Assembly: GCF_900475595.1 (NCBI RefSeq)
Contig: NZ_LS483397.1
Location: forward strand, 1,211,001-1,275,000
Origin: Streptococcus uberis
GTDB lineage: Bacteria > Bacillota > Bacilli > Lactobacillales > Streptococcaceae
Length of the DNA stretch: 64,000 nt
Reading direction: 5' to 3'
The translations under genes were made by a program, and so were the position numbers. The notes beneath the pieces are model-generated. The model ran no database searches. It saw only the letters and a list, made by a program, of their open reading frames with translations, and had not been told where the DNA came from. Shown in pieces: positions 28,878 to 37,281 of this stretch. Each line of letters opens with the position of its first letter. Within the stretch, counting starts at the first letter, position 1.

Positions 28878-29603
28878 TTACTTTTCGATTTTTGGATTTG
28901 GTAGACCTTGAATGTCAATCTTTTTATCAAACCAATCGTTTAAAACCGTTTGTCTGACCGTGAGGATATGGGCCATCATACTGTCATACGCTGCAATTGG
29001 GTGTCGTGATTGAATGGCTTTTAAAATATTTCGGTGAGCTTCAATACTGGTTTGTTTCATCTGACGATTTGTGTAATCTTCGTTAATAATCTGTATGGAT
29101 TGATTGATGACTGGTATCAGACTAGTCACAGCTATATTTCCACTCATCTCTGCAATCATACTATGAAAGGTAACATCCAATTCCAAATGAATAGGATCAT
29201 TTGCTTCAACAGCCTTTTCAATAGCAGCAACAACTTCTTCTAGCTTTTTGATATCCTCATCCTTAGCAAATTGGGCCGCTCGTTCAGCTATTCTAGGTTC
29301 TAGTAAATAGCGCACTTCAAATAGATCTGTTGTTAACTTTACTCTATCTTTGACAAAGGCAAAGCCAAATGGGTCTTCTGCAACCCCTTTTTTAGAACTG
29401 ATATAAGTTCCAGACCCTTGTCTGACTTCTAATATATTGCGAGCAGCTAAACTTCTAACTGCCTCTCTAATGGTACTTCGTCCCACTTCTAAATCTTCAG
29501 CTAATTCATACTCATTAGGAAGTTTAGCTCCAATGGGATAGTCACGTTCTAAAATAAGCTGTAATAATCTTTCAGCTGTTTTTTCAACTAATGGTCTTGC
29601 CAT
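28878..29603 (-). CDS. GntR/FadR-family regulator of glucuronide use (UxuR-like)
   Basis: 241 aa. N-terminal winged helix with LPNEYELAEDLEVGRSTIREAVRSL, then an FCD ligand-binding domain (about residues 95-225), the FadR subfamily of GntR. Members in hexuronate operons respond to hexuronate intermediates. The palindrome TCATCTGATGA at three promoters nearby is the probable operator. The ATG lies in TATCAGATGGC (8/11 match), possibly an autoregulatory site. 43 bp after uidA. Confidence 0.88.
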   Translation of the reverse strand: MARPLVEKTAERLLQLILERDYPIGAKLPNEYELAEDLEVGRSTIREAVRSLAARNILEVRQGSGTYISSKKGVAEDPFGFAFVKDRVKLTTDLFEVRYLLEPRIAERAAQFAKDEDIKKLEEVVAAIEKAVEANDPIHLELDVTFHSMIAEMSGNIAVTSLIPVINQSIQIINEDYTNRQMKQTSIEAHRNILKAIQSRHPIAAYDSMMAHILTVRQTVLNDWFDKKIDIQGLPNPKIEK

Positions 29604-29646
29604 CTGATACTACCTCTTCCATCATTAAAATTGTCTTTATTGTACA

Positions 29647-31440
29647 CTATTTTTTCTTAGAATGATAGTTAGGAATAGCTTTCCAACGTTTTTTAAATTG
29701 TCTAACAACTTGTTTGGGTTGTCTTCCACGAGTATAGAGACCTTTATGATTGCCTTGTACTCGTAATATCATAAGATTGGTTTCAAAATCAGCAAAATTC
29801 CATACTTGTTCACCAACAAGGTTTGGAATCTCATCAAAGACACGGTGACTCATATCATAGAAATCACATTGAAATTCCTCCGTATAAGGGATATCCCAAT
29901 TTGAATGGAGACCCGGCAAGGTGTCTGCTCCATATTCCGTCATTAAGATAGGCTTTTCTGGAAATTTTTCTTGCCAAGCTAAAAGCTCTTTGCGAAGCCC
30001 CTCTTCCCCTTTTTTAAGATCACCATGATCAATATACCATCCATAGTAACGATTTAAACAAATCACATCAACCAAATCCATGACTTTGTCTTTTTCAGGA
30101 GTAGCCATCATGATATTAACCAAGGTAACTGGTCGATTTTGAGGATCAAGATCACGATAACGTTGAATGAGTGGCTCGAAATACTCATGCGCACCCTCTT
30201 CATGGCTGGCAGGCTCGTTAGCAACCACCCACATAACAACACAGGCATGGTTTTTATCCCTTTTTACGAGTTCTATAATAGCAAGCTCATGAGCTTCTTG
30301 GGTTGCCATTTTTGACCAAGTGCCATTATCTTTTCCACTTAAATCCAGCGACGCTGTGAAATTTTGGAATAAGCCAACAGCCGGTATTTCATCAATGACA
30401 AGAATTCCCATTCGATCTGCCAAACGCATCATTTCTTCAGAATATGGATAATGTGAGGTCCGGAAGGAATTTGCGCCAATATCCTTAAGAAGGTTTAAAT
30501 CCATTAAGTTAGCAGCTTCATTTAATCCACGGCCATTTATAAAGGTATCTTCATGTTTACCAAATCCTTTGAAATAGACGGGTTTCTTGTTTACTAGAAA
30601 CTGGGCATCTTTAACTTCCACAGTTCTAATACCATAAGGTTCTTCATAAGTATCAAGGAGTTTATCAGCCACAAATGTTTCTACTCTAACAGTATAAAGG
30701 TAGGCATCTAAAACTTCCCATAAATGGACGTTTGGAATGGTGAGACTTTCTGTATCAGAAGTTGCTACAAGCTGCATATCTTCATCAAAGATGGTTATCT
30801 GAAATTTGTCAATCTTCCCACTGGTTTCCAGTGCAACTTTAATAGTAGCTTCAGTTAAATCTTGATTAAGTTCAGAAGTAATAGTAATATCAGAAATGTG
30901 ATTTTTGGGACGAACAATCAGTTTTACAGGGCGGTGAATGCCCGCATAATTAAAGAAATCAAAATTCTCTTTAACTACCTTTTTGACACTACCATCTTCT
31001 TGTTCTTCTTCGCTATAATTCCCTACCGGAAGAGTTGTGTAATCCAGAACATTATTTGCACATACAGAAATCTTACAGGTATTTTCTTTGTATAATGCTT
31101 CTGGCACAAGCATTTCAAACGGAGTGAAACCTCCCTTATGCTCTCCCAAGAATTGTCCATTCACATAGACTTTAGCATGGTGCGTTACAGAGCCAAAACG
31201 TAAAACAAGTTCTTCACCTTCTAAAACACGTGGTATGTCAATCATTTTTTCATACCAGAAATCTCCAATATAATTCCGCTTGTCTTTGTCGACGACAACA
31301 TCATTAAAGGATGTTGGTACCACCATTATTTCTTCTGAGCTTAACAGTTCTGCTGGGTTATGATCTCCAAGTTTGAAGTTCCAAACACCACATAAATCAT
31401 AGACGCTTCTTGTTTTGGTAAGAGTTGGGTATAACATCAT
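29647..31440 (-). CDS. uidA: Beta-glucuronidase (GH2)
   Basis: 597 aa, normal for bacterial GUS. Sandwich domain, immunoglobulin-like domain, then the barrel with acid/base Glu in VVANEPASHEEGA and nucleophile Glu in ILMTEYGADT; the NxKG-like signature RGRQPKQVVRQFKKRW near the C-terminus binds the glucuronate carboxylate in gut GUS enzymes. No signal peptide. Two consecutive ATGs; the second (31437) has better spacing to AAGGAG. Lies 8 bp after kdgK. Confidence 0.93.
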   Translation of the reverse strand: MMLYPTLTKTRSVYDLCGVWNFKLGDHNPAELLSSEEIMVVPTSFNDVVVDKDKRNYIGDFWYEKMIDIPRVLEGEELVLRFGSVTHHAKVYVNGQFLGEHKGGFTPFEMLVPEALYKENTCKISVCANNVLDYTTLPVGNYSEEEQEDGSVKKVVKENFDFFNYAGIHRPVKLIVRPKNHISDITITSELNQDLTEATIKVALETSGKIDKFQITIFDEDMQLVATSDTESLTIPNVHLWEVLDAYLYTVRVETFVADKLLDTYEEPYGIRTVEVKDAQFLVNKKPVYFKGFGKHEDTFINGRGLNEAANLMDLNLLKDIGANSFRTSHYPYSEEMMRLADRMGILVIDEIPAVGLFQNFTASLDLSGKDNGTWSKMATQEAHELAIIELVKRDKNHACVVMWVVANEPASHEEGAHEYFEPLIQRYRDLDPQNRPVTLVNIMMATPEKDKVMDLVDVICLNRYYGWYIDHGDLKKGEEGLRKELLAWQEKFPEKPILMTEYGADTLPGLHSNWDIPYTEEFQCDFYDMSHRVFDEIPNLVGEQVWNFADFETNLMILRVQGNHKGLYTRGRQPKQVVRQFKKRWKAIPNYHSKKK

Positions 31441-31448
31441 TTCTCCTT

Positions 31449-32474
31449 TTATCTTTTAATATCGTGTGAGTCCGAATGCATAATGGTATCAATATCATGT
31501 TTAGTGATAAAATTGATATCCCCTTCAATCGTATGTTTAAATTTGAAACAAGTCATTGCAATATCAAGTACTTCTTGTGCTGGTTTCTCCTCAATTAATC
31601 CGTGGATAAGACCAGCCGTAAAGGCATCGCCTGTACCGACACGATCCAATACTTGAATACCATTTTTCTCCGTTTGACAAAATTGTCCATCTTGATACAA
31701 ATAAGCTTTCAATTGAAATTCATTAGTATGACTTGCTTCACGTTGAGTAAAAGCGATATTTTTCAAATCATATTCTTTCGCTAACAAATCAACAACTTTT
31801 TTTAACAAGCCCATATCTTTATATGGACGTTCTAGACCAAGTTCATCTTTCAAGTCTTTATTTTTACCTGGTAGAACTAGAGGTTCAATTCCTATACAAG
31901 TATCGGCTAATTTAACTAAAACCGACAAGTATTCACGAGCCTCCTGGAAAGAATGCCATAGACTATCTCTAAAATTCAAATCAAAAGAAACATGTAAGCC
32001 TTGTGATTTGGCTTCTGTCATTAAATATTTAGTGATTTCATATAAATCTGGAGTTAAAGCTGGTGTAATCCCAGAGACATGGAACCAATCTGCACCATCG
32101 AACACATTTTCAAAATCATAATCAGATAATTTACTCGTCCAAAAAGACGAATATTTACGATCGTATGTCACTCGACTGGCACGAATTGAAAAACCTTTTT
32201 GATAAAAATATAAACCAAGACGATCACCCGAGCGAATCAATGCCTCATGACCAATTTGATTTGAAAACAAAAATTGTTCAGTCATTCTACCTAGATCATT
32301 ATCAGGAATAGCTGAAATCAATGAAACTTTATGCCCTAATTGAGCTAATGTTGCTAAAACGTTTAGTTCAGAGCCACCAAACTGACATTCTAAACGATTT
32401 GTTTGAATTAAGGTTTGATATTCAGGCGGGGCTAATCTTAACAAGATTTCGCCTAATGAAATAATCTTTTTCAC
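31449..32474 (-). CDS. kdgK: 2-keto-3-deoxygluconate kinase
   Basis: 341 aa PfkB-family sugar kinase. SLGEILLRLAPPEYQTL and GGSELNVLATLAQLGH at the N-terminus, and the catalytic RVGTGDAFTAGLIHGL near residue 280 with the base Asp. It makes KDPG for the aldolase. Lies 73 bp after the transporter; the gap contains a hairpin at 32511-32541 that may reduce transcription of kdgK and below. Confidence 0.92.
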   Translation of the reverse strand: MKKIISLGEILLRLAPPEYQTLIQTNRLECQFGGSELNVLATLAQLGHKVSLISAIPDNDLGRMTEQFLFSNQIGHEALIRSGDRLGLYFYQKGFSIRASRVTYDRKYSSFWTSKLSDYDFENVFDGADWFHVSGITPALTPDLYEITKYLMTEAKSQGLHVSFDLNFRDSLWHSFQEAREYLSVLVKLADTCIGIEPLVLPGKNKDLKDELGLERPYKDMGLLKKVVDLLAKEYDLKNIAFTQREASHTNEFQLKAYLYQDGQFCQTEKNGIQVLDRVGTGDAFTAGLIHGLIEEKPAQEVLDIAMTCFKFKHTIEGDINFITKHDIDTIMHSDSHDIKR

Positions 32475-32510
32475 ACATTTCTCCTTTTAACCATTTTATC
32501 ACTTTAATAA

Positions 32511-32541
32511 AAGAAACAGTTACCCAATGAGCAACTGTTCC
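32511..32541 (-). terminator. Possible partial terminator between transporter and kdgK
   Basis: Minus-strand GGAACAGTTGC and GGTAACTGTTTC pair around a short loop, followed by TTTTATT. It lies 7 bp past the transporter stop but inside an apparent operon, so it may act as an intra-operon attenuator. Confidence 0.5.
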
Positions 32542-32547
32542 ATAAAA

Positions 32548-34092
32548 CTAATCTTTTTTAACAGGATATTTCGTTACATCCACATAATCCATATCTGTCA
32601 ACGGAACATTTTCAGCAATATCTTTAACACGTTGGTCAGAATCCGCAGCTTTCATGACTTGGATTTTTTCTTGAATGCGGATCATTTCTGCATGATCAAG
32701 TTTATAAAACTTCATCAAGAATAAAGCCGTTAATAAAGCAATAACAGGAATACCTACATAAAGGATGATTAAAGCCATTTTCAATTCTGGCGTTAGAGGA
32801 GTTTCAATTGTTGGGTAAGCTTTTGAGAAACCAATTCCAGCAAGAACAAATCCAATTACCATAGGTGCAAATGATGATGCGATTGAGTCAGTTAATGAGA
32901 AGATAGTTCCAATCATGCCTGAAACATAACGACCTGATTCAGAAGTTTCATAGTCAGAAATATCAGCACCCATTGTTAATACCAAACTAGCTGGTGCTTG
33001 TGAAGCGTAACGAGCAATAATGTTTGTTACGATGAAAGCAATTGTATAGAGATTAAGTTTAGTTAAGCTTAAATCGCCTTTACCACCCATAAATAGAACT
33101 ACACCAAATGCTAATAAACCGACCAAACCAATTTGTAAGGCTTTAACATATGAGAAACGAAGACCTTTTTTACGAGCAATACTTGAAAAGACAATGTTAA
33201 TTAAAACACCTGGAATAACATATAATAATGAGAATTGACCAGAGAGTGCGTAGTTACCAAATAAAATTCCAAATAAGATAACCATTACAACTGAATCTCC
33301 GAAAAATTGAACCGAAAATTTAACGAGTGCTGCTGCAATTGAAAGTACTTGAAGTGGTTTGTTTCCTTTAAGAACTTTCCAATAATCTTTCATACGAGTT
33401 TTTTGAGTTTTTTCTCCAAGTCCAAAGAACTCTTTTCTATCTTTACCCCAAATACCAATGATAGCAACAATAGCAAGGATTGCTGATATAACAATTGTTC
33501 CATAAATGAGTACATTGAAGAATTGTGGAGTGAAGTTACCAAATTTTGGAACCAAGAAACCTGACACTACAAATTGACCACCAGTCATTAGTGAAGTTGT
33601 CATTACTGCATCCACAATATTGAAAATTGGACGTTGTTTAGGATCATTTGTAAGAGCTGTTTGTCCAGCTTTAGTAATCGTTTGTTGCATTGAATAACCG
33701 ATTTTATGAATGATCAATACAGCGATAAATAGTGGGAAACGCATGCCTTTATCTACGCCACTTAAACCAAGTAAAGCAATCAATGAGAATGCTGTAATGA
33801 TATTACCAAGTGCCAAAATTGGACGGTATTTACCGAATTTTGTATCTGTTTTATCAATTAATATACCGATTGCTGGATCGATGAAGCCATCAAAAATACG
33901 AATATATCCCATTAATTGACTAACAAAAATTGCAGCAAGTCCTAAAACACCAGTTGAGAAATAGGTAACAAACATAAATGTAAATAGATATAAGTTTGTT
34001 GAAGCATTGTTCATTGCAAACATTACAAGCTGCCATGTTTTTGCTCTGTTATATTGAATGACCTCTTCACGTTGATCAATTGTTTTCTCCAT
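32548..34092 (-). CDS. GPH-family glucuronide:cation symporter
   Basis: 514 aa with about 12 membrane helices. ASTNLYLFTFMFVTYFSTGVLGL and RIFDGFIDPAIGILIDKTDTKFGKYRP (cation-site Asp residues) are hallmarks of glycoside-pentoside-hexuronide transporters such as UidB and MelB. It probably imports glucuronides or unsaturated/short uronide oligosaccharides for the cytosolic glycosidases. AAGGAGG before the ATG. First gene of its operon, under a promoter with operator and cre-like site. Confidence 0.88.
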   Translation of the reverse strand: MEKTIDQREEVIQYNRAKTWQLVMFAMNNASTNLYLFTFMFVTYFSTGVLGLAAIFVSQLMGYIRIFDGFIDPAIGILIDKTDTKFGKYRPILALGNIITAFSLIALLGLSGVDKGMRFPLFIAVLIIHKIGYSMQQTITKAGQTALTNDPKQRPIFNIVDAVMTTSLMTGGQFVVSGFLVPKFGNFTPQFFNVLIYGTIVISAILAIVAIIGIWGKDRKEFFGLGEKTQKTRMKDYWKVLKGNKPLQVLSIAAALVKFSVQFFGDSVVMVILFGILFGNYALSGQFSLLYVIPGVLINIVFSSIARKKGLRFSYVKALQIGLVGLLAFGVVLFMGGKGDLSLTKLNLYTIAFIVTNIIARYASQAPASLVLTMGADISDYETSESGRYVSGMIGTIFSLTDSIASSFAPMVIGFVLAGIGFSKAYPTIETPLTPELKMALIILYVGIPVIALLTALFLMKFYKLDHAEMIRIQEKIQVMKAADSDQRVKDIAENVPLTDMDYVDVTKYPVKKD

Positions 34093-34124
34093 GAGAGAAA
34101 CCTCCTTATAGTGAGTTGAAATTT

Positions 34125-34177
34125 TGTAAGCGTTTCATTTACATCTTTATAATACTATTCATCTGATGACTTGTCAA
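34125..34177 (-). promoter_or_regulatory. Promoter, operator and cre-like site of the transporter operon
   Basis: TTGACA (34172-34177), 17-bp spacer, TATTAT (34149-34154), operator TCATCTGATGA (34159-34169) in the spacer. TGTAAGCGTTTCAT (34125-34138) is cre-like with about three mismatches. Confidence 0.8.
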
Positions 34178-34242
34178 CACTTTTTATGTTTTTATTCTCA
34201 ATTTGCCAAATAATCTGTCAAAAAAGCCTTTATAATCAATAT

Positions 34243-34284
34243 TCATCTGATAACTTTCTTTTGAATAGTTAAAATCATCTGACT
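34243..34284 (-). promoter_or_regulatory. Additional operator-like sites upstream
   Basis: TCATCTGATAA (34243-34253) and TCATCTGACTA (34274-34284) resemble the regulon operator with one and two to three mismatches. They lie 75-115 bp upstream of the main operator and could serve looping or a second weak promoter. Confidence 0.45.
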
Positions 34285-34303
34285 ATTTCAGAGAATGGGA
34301 ATA

Positions 34304-34330
34304 AAAAAAAAGAACTTTTCAGTTCTTTTA
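34304..34330 (-). terminator. Terminator after murA
   Basis: Minus-strand AGAACTGAAAAGTTCT hairpin followed by eight or more T, overlapping the murA stop. Confidence 0.85.
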
Positions 34331-35587
34331 GTCTTCAATTAATTGAATGTCAGCTCCTAAAGCTTGTAATTTTTGAATGATATTAGAATAACCTCTTAGG
34401 ATAAATTCTATGTTACTAATTTCAGTACGTCCTTCAGCCATCAATCCTGCTGTTACCAAGGCAGCACCTGCTCTCAAATCAGTAGCTTTGACTTGAGCTC
34501 CTGAAAGTTGATTTGGACCTTCATATGCAATTTTTCCACCAACTATTGAAATCTTTGCACCCATACGAGCCATCTCTGGAACATGATTAACACGTTTCTC
34601 ATAAATCGTATCAATAATAGTTCCACGACCATTGGCAGTTAGCAATAATGGCGTCAAAGGTTGTTGTAAATCTGTGGCAAAGCCTGGGTATGGAGAGGTT
34701 TTAATCGAAACAGCTTTTAATTGCTCTTGTTTTTCAACAAAAATAGCATCTTCTTCTACTGTCATATGGACACCCATCTCTTCAAGCTTCGCAATAAAAC
34801 TATCTAAATGTTCATAGAGAACGTTCGTAATGCGAACACCTTGACCAACAGCAGCAGCAAGGGCTATATAGGTACCAGCTTCAATACGATCCGGAATGAC
34901 TTGATGACGAGTACTATGGAGACTATCAACCCCTTCAATAGTAATCATGTCTGTACCTGCGCCACGGATATGAGCTCCCATATTATTCAACAAAGTTGCA
35001 ATATCAATGATTTCAGGTTCTCTCGCAGCATTTTCAATAACTGTTTTTCCTTCAGCTCTGGCCGCCGCCAACATTGTATTAATGGTAGCACCAACGCTGA
35101 CTGTATCCATATAAATATGGGCACCATGCAAGCGTCCATTTGTTGCTTCTAGGTGCATGTTTTCACCTTCAAAAGATACCGTTGCTCCCATAGCTTCAAA
35201 GGCTTTTAAATGTAAATCAATAGGTCTTGGACCTAAATCACATCCACCAGGTAAACCAACTGTTGCTTTACCAAAACGACCTAATAGACTTCCATAAAAA
35301 TAATAGGATGCTCTTAAACTGTTAATTTTACCGTATGGCATTGAAATACTTTTTACGGACTTAGGGTCAATTTCAAGAGTTTCATTTTCGTAACGAATTT
35401 TAGCACCCATAATTTCCATGATTTCAATCAAACTATCTACGTCACTGATTGCAGGAACCCCATCTAAAGTTATAACATCATCAGCTAATATGATAGCTGG
35501 TATCAAAGCAACCACACTATTCTTTGCTCCCGATACGGCAACTTCACCAGATAATGGTTTCCCACCATTAATAATAATTTTTCGCAT
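34328..35587 (-). CDS. murA: UDP-N-acetylglucosamine 1-carboxyvinyltransferase
   Basis: 419 aa, normal length. K22-N23 in [12 protein letters not shown] and the catalytic Cys114 in [17 protein letters not shown] are present, so the enzyme should be active and fosfomycin-sensitive. It catalyses the first committed step of peptidoglycan synthesis. Streptococci carry two paralogues; which one this is cannot be decided from sequence alone. It lies downstream of metK after a terminator. Confidence 0.95.
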   Translation of the reverse strand: MRKIIINGGKPLSGEVAVSGAKNSVVALIPAIILADDVITLDGVPAISDVDSLIEIMEIMGAKIRYENETLEIDPKSVKSISMPYGKINSLRASYYFYGSLLGRFGKATVGLPGGCDLGPRPIDLHLKAFEAMGATVSFEGENMHLEATNGRLHGAHIYMDTVSVGATINTMLAAARAEGKTVIENAAREPEIIDIATLLNNMGAHIRGAGTDMITIEGVDSLHSTRHQVIPDRIEAGTYIALAAAVGQGVRITNVLYEHLDSFIAKLEEMGVHMTVEEDAIFVEKQEQLKAVSIKTSPYPGFATDLQQPLTPLLLTANGRGTIIDTIYEKRVNHVPEMARMGAKISIVGGKIAYEGPNQLSGAQVKATDLRAGAALVTAGLMAEGRTEISNIEFILRGYSNIIQKLQALGADIQLIED

Positions 35588-35721
35588 ACTTCCTATTCTT
35601 TCCTATACTAGAATTCAACCTTTTCATTTTATCATAATTTTATATTCAAGACAAATCTTTAGAATGGTTGATTCCATCACAATCTCTTAGAATTAATGAA
35701 GTGTCAGAACCGATAATAATA

Positions 35722-35754
35722 GAAAAAGATAGAAAATTTAATTTCTATCTTTTC
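35722..35754 (-). terminator. Terminator after metK
   Basis: AAAAGATAGAAA/TTTCTATCTTTT stem with T-run on the minus strand, about 20 bp past the metK stop. Confidence 0.85.
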
Positions 35755-35772
35755 AATAACTATCGTAAGGAT

Positions 35773-36960
35773 TTAACCTATTAATTGTTTTAATGCCTCA
35801 ACTTTATCTAGTTTTTCCCAAGGTAAATCAATATCTGTTCGTCCCATATGTCCATATGCAGCTGTCTGTTTATAAATAGGACGTTTTAAATCTAGCATTT
35901 TAATAATACCTGCTGGACGTAAATCAAAGAGTTGTCGAACCGCTTTTTCAATATCGGTTTCAGAAACTGTAGAGGTTCCAAAGGTATCAATGCGTACAGA
36001 CACAGGTTGAGCCACTCCAATGGCGTATGCTAATTGAACTTCAGCCTTTTTAGCAAGCCCTGCAGCTACTATGTTTTTAGCAATATAACGAGCTGCATAT
36101 GAAGCTGATCGATCCACTTTAGTCGCATCTTTACCTGAAAAAGCCCCTCCACCATGACGAGAGTAACCACCATAGGTGTCAACAATAATTTTACGACCCG
36201 TTAAACCAGAGTCTCCTTGAGGGCCTCCAATCACAAAACGACCGGTCGGATTAATAAAATACTTTGTATTGTCATCAATAAAAGAGGTTGGAATGACTTC
36301 TTTAATAACCTTTTCAATCACATCATGTCGAATAGTTTCTTGACTAACTTCCGGATCATGTTGAGTTGATATGACTACTGTGTCTACACGAACAGGTTGG
36401 TCATTATCATCATACTCCACAGTGACTTGAGATTTTGCATCTGGTCGAAGATAAGTAATGTCTCCTGATTTTCGAAGATCAGCTAACTTTTTAACTAATT
36501 TGTGCGATAAAGAAATCGGTAATGGCATCAATTCTGGTGTCTCATCAATTGCAAATCCAAACATCAATCCTTGGTCTCCAGCACCAATTAAGTTCAAATC
36601 ATCTTTTTGACCCTCACGCGCTTCTAGAGCTTCATTTACCCCTTGTGCAATATCAGTAGATTGTTCCACTAGTGACGGATGAACCCCAACGGAATTAGCT
36701 GAAAAACCATACTCGGCATTAGTATAACCGATTTCCGCAATGGTATCACGGACAACTCGATTGATATCAACATAAGCTGAGGTTGAAATTTCTCCAAAAA
36801 CATGGACTGATCCAGTATAAACAACTGTCTCCGCCGCAACGTGGGCTTCCGGATCCTCTGCAAGAATTGCATCTAAAATAGCATCTGAGATTTGGTCTGC
36901 AATCTTATCTGGATGCCCCTCAGATACAGACTCAGACGTGAAAAGTTTACGTTCTGACAT
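35773..36960 (-). CDS. metK: S-adenosylmethionine synthetase
   Basis: 395 aa, normal length. [18 protein letters not shown] (ATP and metal), [12 protein letters not shown] and [17 protein letters not shown] are MetK signatures. It makes SAM from ATP and methionine. A GGGGGG ribosome site nine bases before the ATG is part of an S(MK) riboswitch that would hide it when SAM is bound. Confidence 0.96.
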   Translation of the reverse strand: MSERKLFTSESVSEGHPDKIADQISDAILDAILAEDPEAHVAAETVVYTGSVHVFGEISTSAYVDINRVVRDTIAEIGYTNAEYGFSANSVGVHPSLVEQSTDIAQGVNEALEAREGQKDDLNLIGAGDQGLMFGFAIDETPELMPLPISLSHKLVKKLADLRKSGDITYLRPDAKSQVTVEYDDNDQPVRVDTVVISTQHDPEVSQETIRHDVIEKVIKEVIPTSFIDDNTKYFINPTGRFVIGGPQGDSGLTGRKIIVDTYGGYSRHGGGAFSGKDATKVDRSASYAARYIAKNIVAAGLAKKAEVQLAYAIGVAQPVSVRIDTFGTSTVSETDIEKAVRQLFDLRPAGIIKMLDLKRPIYKQTAAYGHMGRTDIDLPWEKLDKVEALKQLIG

Positions 36961-36961
36961 A

Positions 36962-37186
36962 AAAAATGTCCCCCCTTTAATTAATTCAAATATCAGCTAA
37001 AACTTCATTATTCGAAGTCGAGTTACGACGATTTTTAGGAGATTCGATACAATCGACTAAAAATCTAGTAAGTCAACTAGGGAGTCCATATATGGACTGC
37101 TGTCAAATAAGGAGAGGCTTTGCCTCCGATATTTGTGTTGAGTTACAAAGAACCAGAAAAATTTTCTGCCTTTTCGGGACTCATTA
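36962..37186 (-). promoter_or_regulatory. S(MK) box (SAM-III) riboswitch with long inserted linker
   Basis: On the minus strand the leader reads GUCCCGAAAAGGCAG, a small hairpin (CAGAAAA/UUUUCUG), then CUUUGUAAC, closely matching the S(MK) consensus (GUUCCCGAAAGG...CUUGUAAC). Its 5' GUCCC (37176-37180) can pair with GGGGGAC at the metK ribosome site (36967-36974), the translational switch of this class. Between CUUUGUAAC and the ribosome site lies an unusually long linker (about 36975-37140) that itself folds into several hairpins. Confidence 0.8.
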
Positions 37187-37194
37187 ACTTATCC

Positions 37195-37200
37195 ATTATA
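37195..37200 (-). promoter_or_regulatory. -10 box of metK
   Basis: TATAAT with upstream TG (TGTTATAAT), an extended -10, about 15 bp before the riboswitch. No clear -35. Confidence 0.6.
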
Positions 37201-37231
37201 ACATTTTTTTTCAAATTGGCTAGTTCTATAA

Positions 37232-37277
37232 AAAAAGAGAAGCTTTCTAGCACGTATAGCTAAAAATCTCTTTTTAA
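37232..37277 (-). terminator. Terminator after LRR gene
   Basis: Minus-strand AAAGAGA...TCTCTTT with an inner TTAGC/GCTA stem and a run of seven T, 5 bp past the stop of the leucine-rich protein. Confidence 0.7.
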
Positions 37278-37281
37278 AAGG

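Noticed and set aside
34808..35152. 114-codon plus-strand frame
   Set aside because: Antisense to murA; no ribosome site or motif.
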